Source of the DNA: Puccinellia tenuiflora
Taxonomy: Eukaryota > Streptophyta > Magnoliopsida > Poales > Poaceae
Assembly: GCA_012064385.1 (NCBI GenBank)
Contig: QRDG01000344.1
Location: forward strand, 1-64,000
Length of the DNA: 64,000 nucleotides
Reading direction: 5' to 3'
A program made the position numbers and the translations under genes. Below the pieces are notes generated by a model. The model was not told where the DNA came from. It saw only the letters and a program-made list of their open reading frames with translations, and did no database searches. Below are positions 61,209-64,000 of the stretch, piece by piece. Positions within the stretch are counted from its first letter, which is position 1, and the number at the start of each line of letters is the position of its first letter.

Positions 61209-62018
61209 TAAGTGAGGGGAACTCATGGGATCTAGATTTTGGAGTTCTTGGTGTTTCTCCTCCGTTCTTTCTCCTAAATCCCTCCATAGCATTAGTTGCT
61301 TTGGTTGGATTTTGGGGTGAAGGATTTGACCACTTGGTGTGATCTTCCCCTTTTGCATTTGTTGCATAGGGTTGTGCTCCCCACAATGATTCGTGGGATT
61401 GAAGGTTGGGAGCTTGTTACTCTTGGGTCATTGGACCCTAGACGGTGGTGCCGTGAAAACTTCGGCTTGTGGAGCTTCGGCACGCTTTGGGAGCCCCCAA
61501 TTGAGTTGTGGGTGTGTGCCCCAAAAGTTGTAAGGGCTCCGAAATCCGCCCCGAAGGATTCCGATAGTGGAAGGTGAACCAAACCTTTGGGTGCGGTTCA
61601 TCGGAGAATAGGGTGAGGCCTTTGTGGCATCTTGAGTAGGCCTTTTGTGACGAGCTCATACCCCTCCAACGAGACGTACCCCCTTAACAAGGAGGAACTC
61701 GGGAATACATCCTCGTCTCCGCGTGCCTCGGTTATCTCTATACCCGAGCTTTTACTTATGCAAATTTACATTGTGATAGCCATCGTGCTTGAAATCTATA
61801 TCTTGCTATCACATTGTTACTTGCCTTGTTTAGCATAGGTTGTTGGTGCACTTAGGTAAACCTAGAATTTTAGGTTGTTGGCTTGTTAATTTAAACACCT
61901 AGTTTTATTCCGCAATTATCAAACCCCTAAATAGAAAAAGTTTTAAATCACCTATTCACCCCCCCCCCCCCCCCCTCTCTCTAGGCGACATCCGGGCATA
62001 GCTTGTTCTTTCAATCAA

Positions 62019-62535
62019 TTGGTTGTATGTGGTCCATGCACCCTCTCTCCCACGTTACATGTTATACCATTTGGAAATTTTGACAACAACCTATATGCAT
62101 GTGTGAAGACTCTAACAAATATCTTCCCCATCCACCAACTTTAATTTCAAAATCCAGTTCCATACAACAAGTATCTAATGTGCTGGAGGCAAATCTTAGA
62201 CTAAAGTCCAACGGTGTGACATGCATGTAGGCCGAAGTTCAACATGTATAGCAATATAGGAGTATTTTATTGATCAATAGTGAGGCACAAATACTTAGCT
62301 ATTCTGCCTTAAGAAAAAGAAACTCCCACATGTATGGAGTACTACATGCCACGCCTTGTGTCTGGTGGTCTAACACAAGAACGCTAGTGTGCATGTGCAG
62401 CTGTGTAGGTACGGTGCATGTGGAACACATGCTAATATCCCGTAAATTTAGGTGCAAATTAACCATCACGTACTGGTGGTGACACATGTGACCGACCAAG
62501 TAATGCACGTAGCGTCTGGCTGCTCGATCGTGATT
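62019..62535. other. Spacer between the solo LTR and the CYP51 pseudogene
   Basis: Short spacer. Its right part would be the former 3' UTR of the CYP51-like gene on the minus strand. Nothing else recognised. Confidence 0.45.
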
Positions 62536-63482
62536 TTAGGCGGTCGCCGACATTGTCCGCCGCTTGTAGCTGACCATAACCTTCCCCCTTGGGCCCCGGC
62601 ATGACCACGTTCCAGTCCGTCAGGGGGAGCGCCGTGTACGAGAACGCGCCGCCGGCCCCGTCCTCTCCTCTCCCGACGCCGAACCGGTCCGGCTCGTACC
62701 GCTCGGGATCCCTGTAGACGTGCGGGAGGCGGTTGTGGATGACCAGCGGGCTCGCGACCGTGTGCCCCTCCGGGACCACGTACTCGTCGCCCTCCTTGGT
62801 TCGCACGGTGAAGCTCCGGCGGGCGTGCCGCAGCAGCGTCATCGCCGGCGGGTGCAGCCGCAGCGTCTCCTTGACGCAGCGGTGTAGGGTCTCCATCTCC
62901 TGAAGCACCGCGTAGTCCACGAGCGCACCGTGCCTCGCCACGATCCGCTCCTGCTCCCGGACGGCGGCGCGCAGGTGGCCGGCGTTGTCGCGCGCGAGGA
63001 GGCGCGCCCGGTCCACGTTCCCGTGCTCGAGGCCTCGAGCTCGTGTGCTGCCCCGCGAACAGCGCCGAGACCAGCATCCCGACCACCTCCGTCTCCGTCG
63101 TGGCGCGGCCGTCCTTGTACCGGGAGTCGATCAGGCACTGCAGCATGTCGGAGCCGTCGGTCTTGCTTGCCTTGCGGGACCTGACGATGCCGGAGAATAT
63201 CTCGCCGAGCTTGGCGCGCGCCCTGTCGCGCCTCTGATGCGCCGGGATCGGCAAGTGCGGGAATAGGATGGTGACGAGGCGCATGCCGTCGTTGAGGTCG
63301 TGGAGGTGCGTTGCGACCTCGCCCAGCATCTTGGAGCGGACCTCCTCCCCGAACAGGCACCGGCTGACGACGAGCGTCACGAGGCGCTCCAGCTCCAGCT
63401 TCAGATCAACCGTGCCAGCTTCTCCCCATCTTTTTTTTTTTTTTTTTTGCACAACAGCTTCTCCCCATCTCGCAAAGTACTC
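62536..63482 (-). pseudogene. CYP51: CYP51-family cytochrome P450 pseudogene, 3' exon
   Basis: CYP51 enzymes remove the 14-alpha methyl group of sterol precursors; grasses also have divergent CYP51H members. The exon begins after an acceptor (TACCCAG|GAGTAC). It encodes LELERLVTLVVSRCLFGEEV, FPHLPIPAHQRRDRAR, SDMLQCLIDSRYKDGR and the CYP51 I-helix signature LFAGQHTSS. The frame shifts near 63040-63016. A second block has VKETLRLHPPAMTLLRHAR (the E-x-x-R helix), VPEGHTVASPLVIHNRLPHV and PERYEPDRFG. After AFSYT the sequence jumps to DWNVVMPG. The haem-binding loop with the Cys ligand and the following helix, about 45 residues, is therefore deleted. A further shift precedes the expected C-terminus (VMVSYKRRTMSATA) ending in TAA at 62536-62538. 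The 5' exon should lie beyond 64000. Confidence 0.9.
63416..63470 (-). mobile_element. Minimal retroposon insertion (poly(A) plus 6 nt) in the CYP51 pseudogene
   Basis: CAGCTTCTCCCCATCT occurs at 63416-63431 and again at 63455-63470. Between the copies is a T run plus GCACAA. On the minus strand this is TTGTGC followed by a poly(A) tail, enclosed by a target duplication of about 16 bp. It looks like an extremely 5'-truncated, LINE-mobilised insertion. The net gain is 39 bp, 13 codons, in frame (the EAVVQKKKKKRWGEA region). Confidence 0.75.
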
Positions 63483-64000
63483 CTGGGTAGCATACACACA
63501 AATATGCATGTCACATGTGTATGTCATTGATTTTTTTGTGTGTGTGGAGAATACGAAAAAGTGACTTTAGCTAGTGCTCCTGCTATTTTAAAAATTCGAA
63601 AAAAAATTACGAGTTTCCAAAAATTTGTAAAAAAATCCCAAATGGAGACAATGGCGCATCCCACAAAAAATGCAAAATATCAATTTCAAATACTTTATAT
63701 TCCGAGCTACAAAAAATGACAAAATCTAATAAAATTTGAAGATTTAAAAATGTGCATAGTTAGATCCACACTGTTGTTGTTTTTGTGTACCTCAAAATAC
63801 AAAATAGTCAGATACACCATTGGTTACATCTCGGATTTTTTTTTCAAAAAAGTAATCAAAATTGGTAAAAGATTTTTTTTTAATTTTTTAAAAGAGCTCG
63901 ATCACTGGAGTTCGGGAGCACCAATCAAAATGTACCATTGATTTGCAAGTCGCGGCAATCAAAATAAAGGTGAATGAGAATGTGATACCTTGACTTCACG
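63483..64000 (-). other. Probable intron of the CYP51 pseudogene
   Basis: The DNA upstream of the acceptor at 63483 on the minus strand is AT-rich with no coding signal, as expected for an intron. It runs off the window before any 5' exon appears. Confidence 0.5.

Larger units (their letters stand above)
59276..62013 (+). mobile_element. Solo LTR of the gag-only element family
   Basis: One LTR reading TGAAAGTGCATGG to TTGTTCTTTCA in element sense, flanked by the exact 5-bp duplication ATCAA (59271-59275 and 62014-62018). It matches 5469-7978 and 22141-24665 in inverted orientation, including the 150-bp-type tandem units (about 60040-60380) and the GC-rich array (about 60435-60625). Without a nested MITE and its TSD it would be about 2.45 kb. 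A lone LTR with matching TSDs fits intra-element LTR recombination. A 17-C run lies at 61959-61975. Confidence 0.94.

Noticed and set aside
59276..62013. Solo LTR region as a gene with frames such as 59289-59570 and 60359-60955
   Set aside because: The same frames occur in inverted orientation in the LTRs at 5469-7978 and 22141-24665. They are LTR sequence.
1..64000. tRNA, rRNA, CRISPR arrays, operons or phage genes
   Set aside because: None was seen. The intron-containing genes and retroelements indicate a plant nuclear genome.

Overview
The window reads as repeat-dense intergenic DNA from a large-genome grass, most likely a Triticeae species (wheat, Aegilops, barley or rye relatives). The reasons are a BARE1/WIS/Angela-type LTR (element-sense start TGTTGGGAATATGCCC), Stowaway MITEs with CTCCCTCCG ends, Tourist-type MITEs, a CACTA element, several plant L1-type LINE remnants, and nuclear genes with GT-AG introns. 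No bacterial genes, rRNA, tRNA or CRISPR arrays were seen. Identities rest on my reading of translated motifs, not on a database search.

Layout. 1-5463: old intergenic DNA with a Stowaway MITE and a complete non-autonomous CACTA element (1604-3807, TSD AGC). 5464-24670: a Copia-type LTR retrotransposon on the minus strand (TSD TATCC) that encodes a 776-aa Gag but no recognisable pol. A younger Angela-like element (8478-16701, TSD AAATC) with almost no coding capacity sits inside it. 24671-34521: decayed DNA holding a 5'-truncated LINE with a 17-bp TSD, two further LINE pieces, a chimeric two-exon ORF carrying a chloroplast-type ascorbate peroxidase exon, one ambiguous base at a junction, and an LTR fragment. 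34522-42610: a tandem LTR-internal-LTR-internal Copia structure whose pol genes are broken at different places and lack gag. 42611-49486: a Tourist MITE, a short scrap of HLB1-like sequence, exon-like pieces of an unidentified gene, a DUF4220/DUF594 membrane-protein gene with a late frameshift, and a LINE just upstream of that gene.

49487-55397 is the one clearly intact host gene. It is a 14-exon minus-strand gene whose exons join in phase to 499 codons plus stop, a TPR protein resembling Arabidopsis HLB1 (HYPERSENSITIVE TO LATRUNCULIN B 1). 55398-59275 shows little. 59276-62013 is a solo LTR (TSD ATCAA) of the same family as the Gag-only element, with a Tourist MITE inside it. 62536-63482 is the 3' exon of a CYP51 (sterol 14-demethylase family) pseudogene that has lost its haem-binding loop.

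The host genes show no evident pathway link to one another. The main biological story is nested mobile-element history: Gag-only, gag-less and coding-dead elements, captured or duplicated gene scraps, and retroposon insertions into or beside genes.
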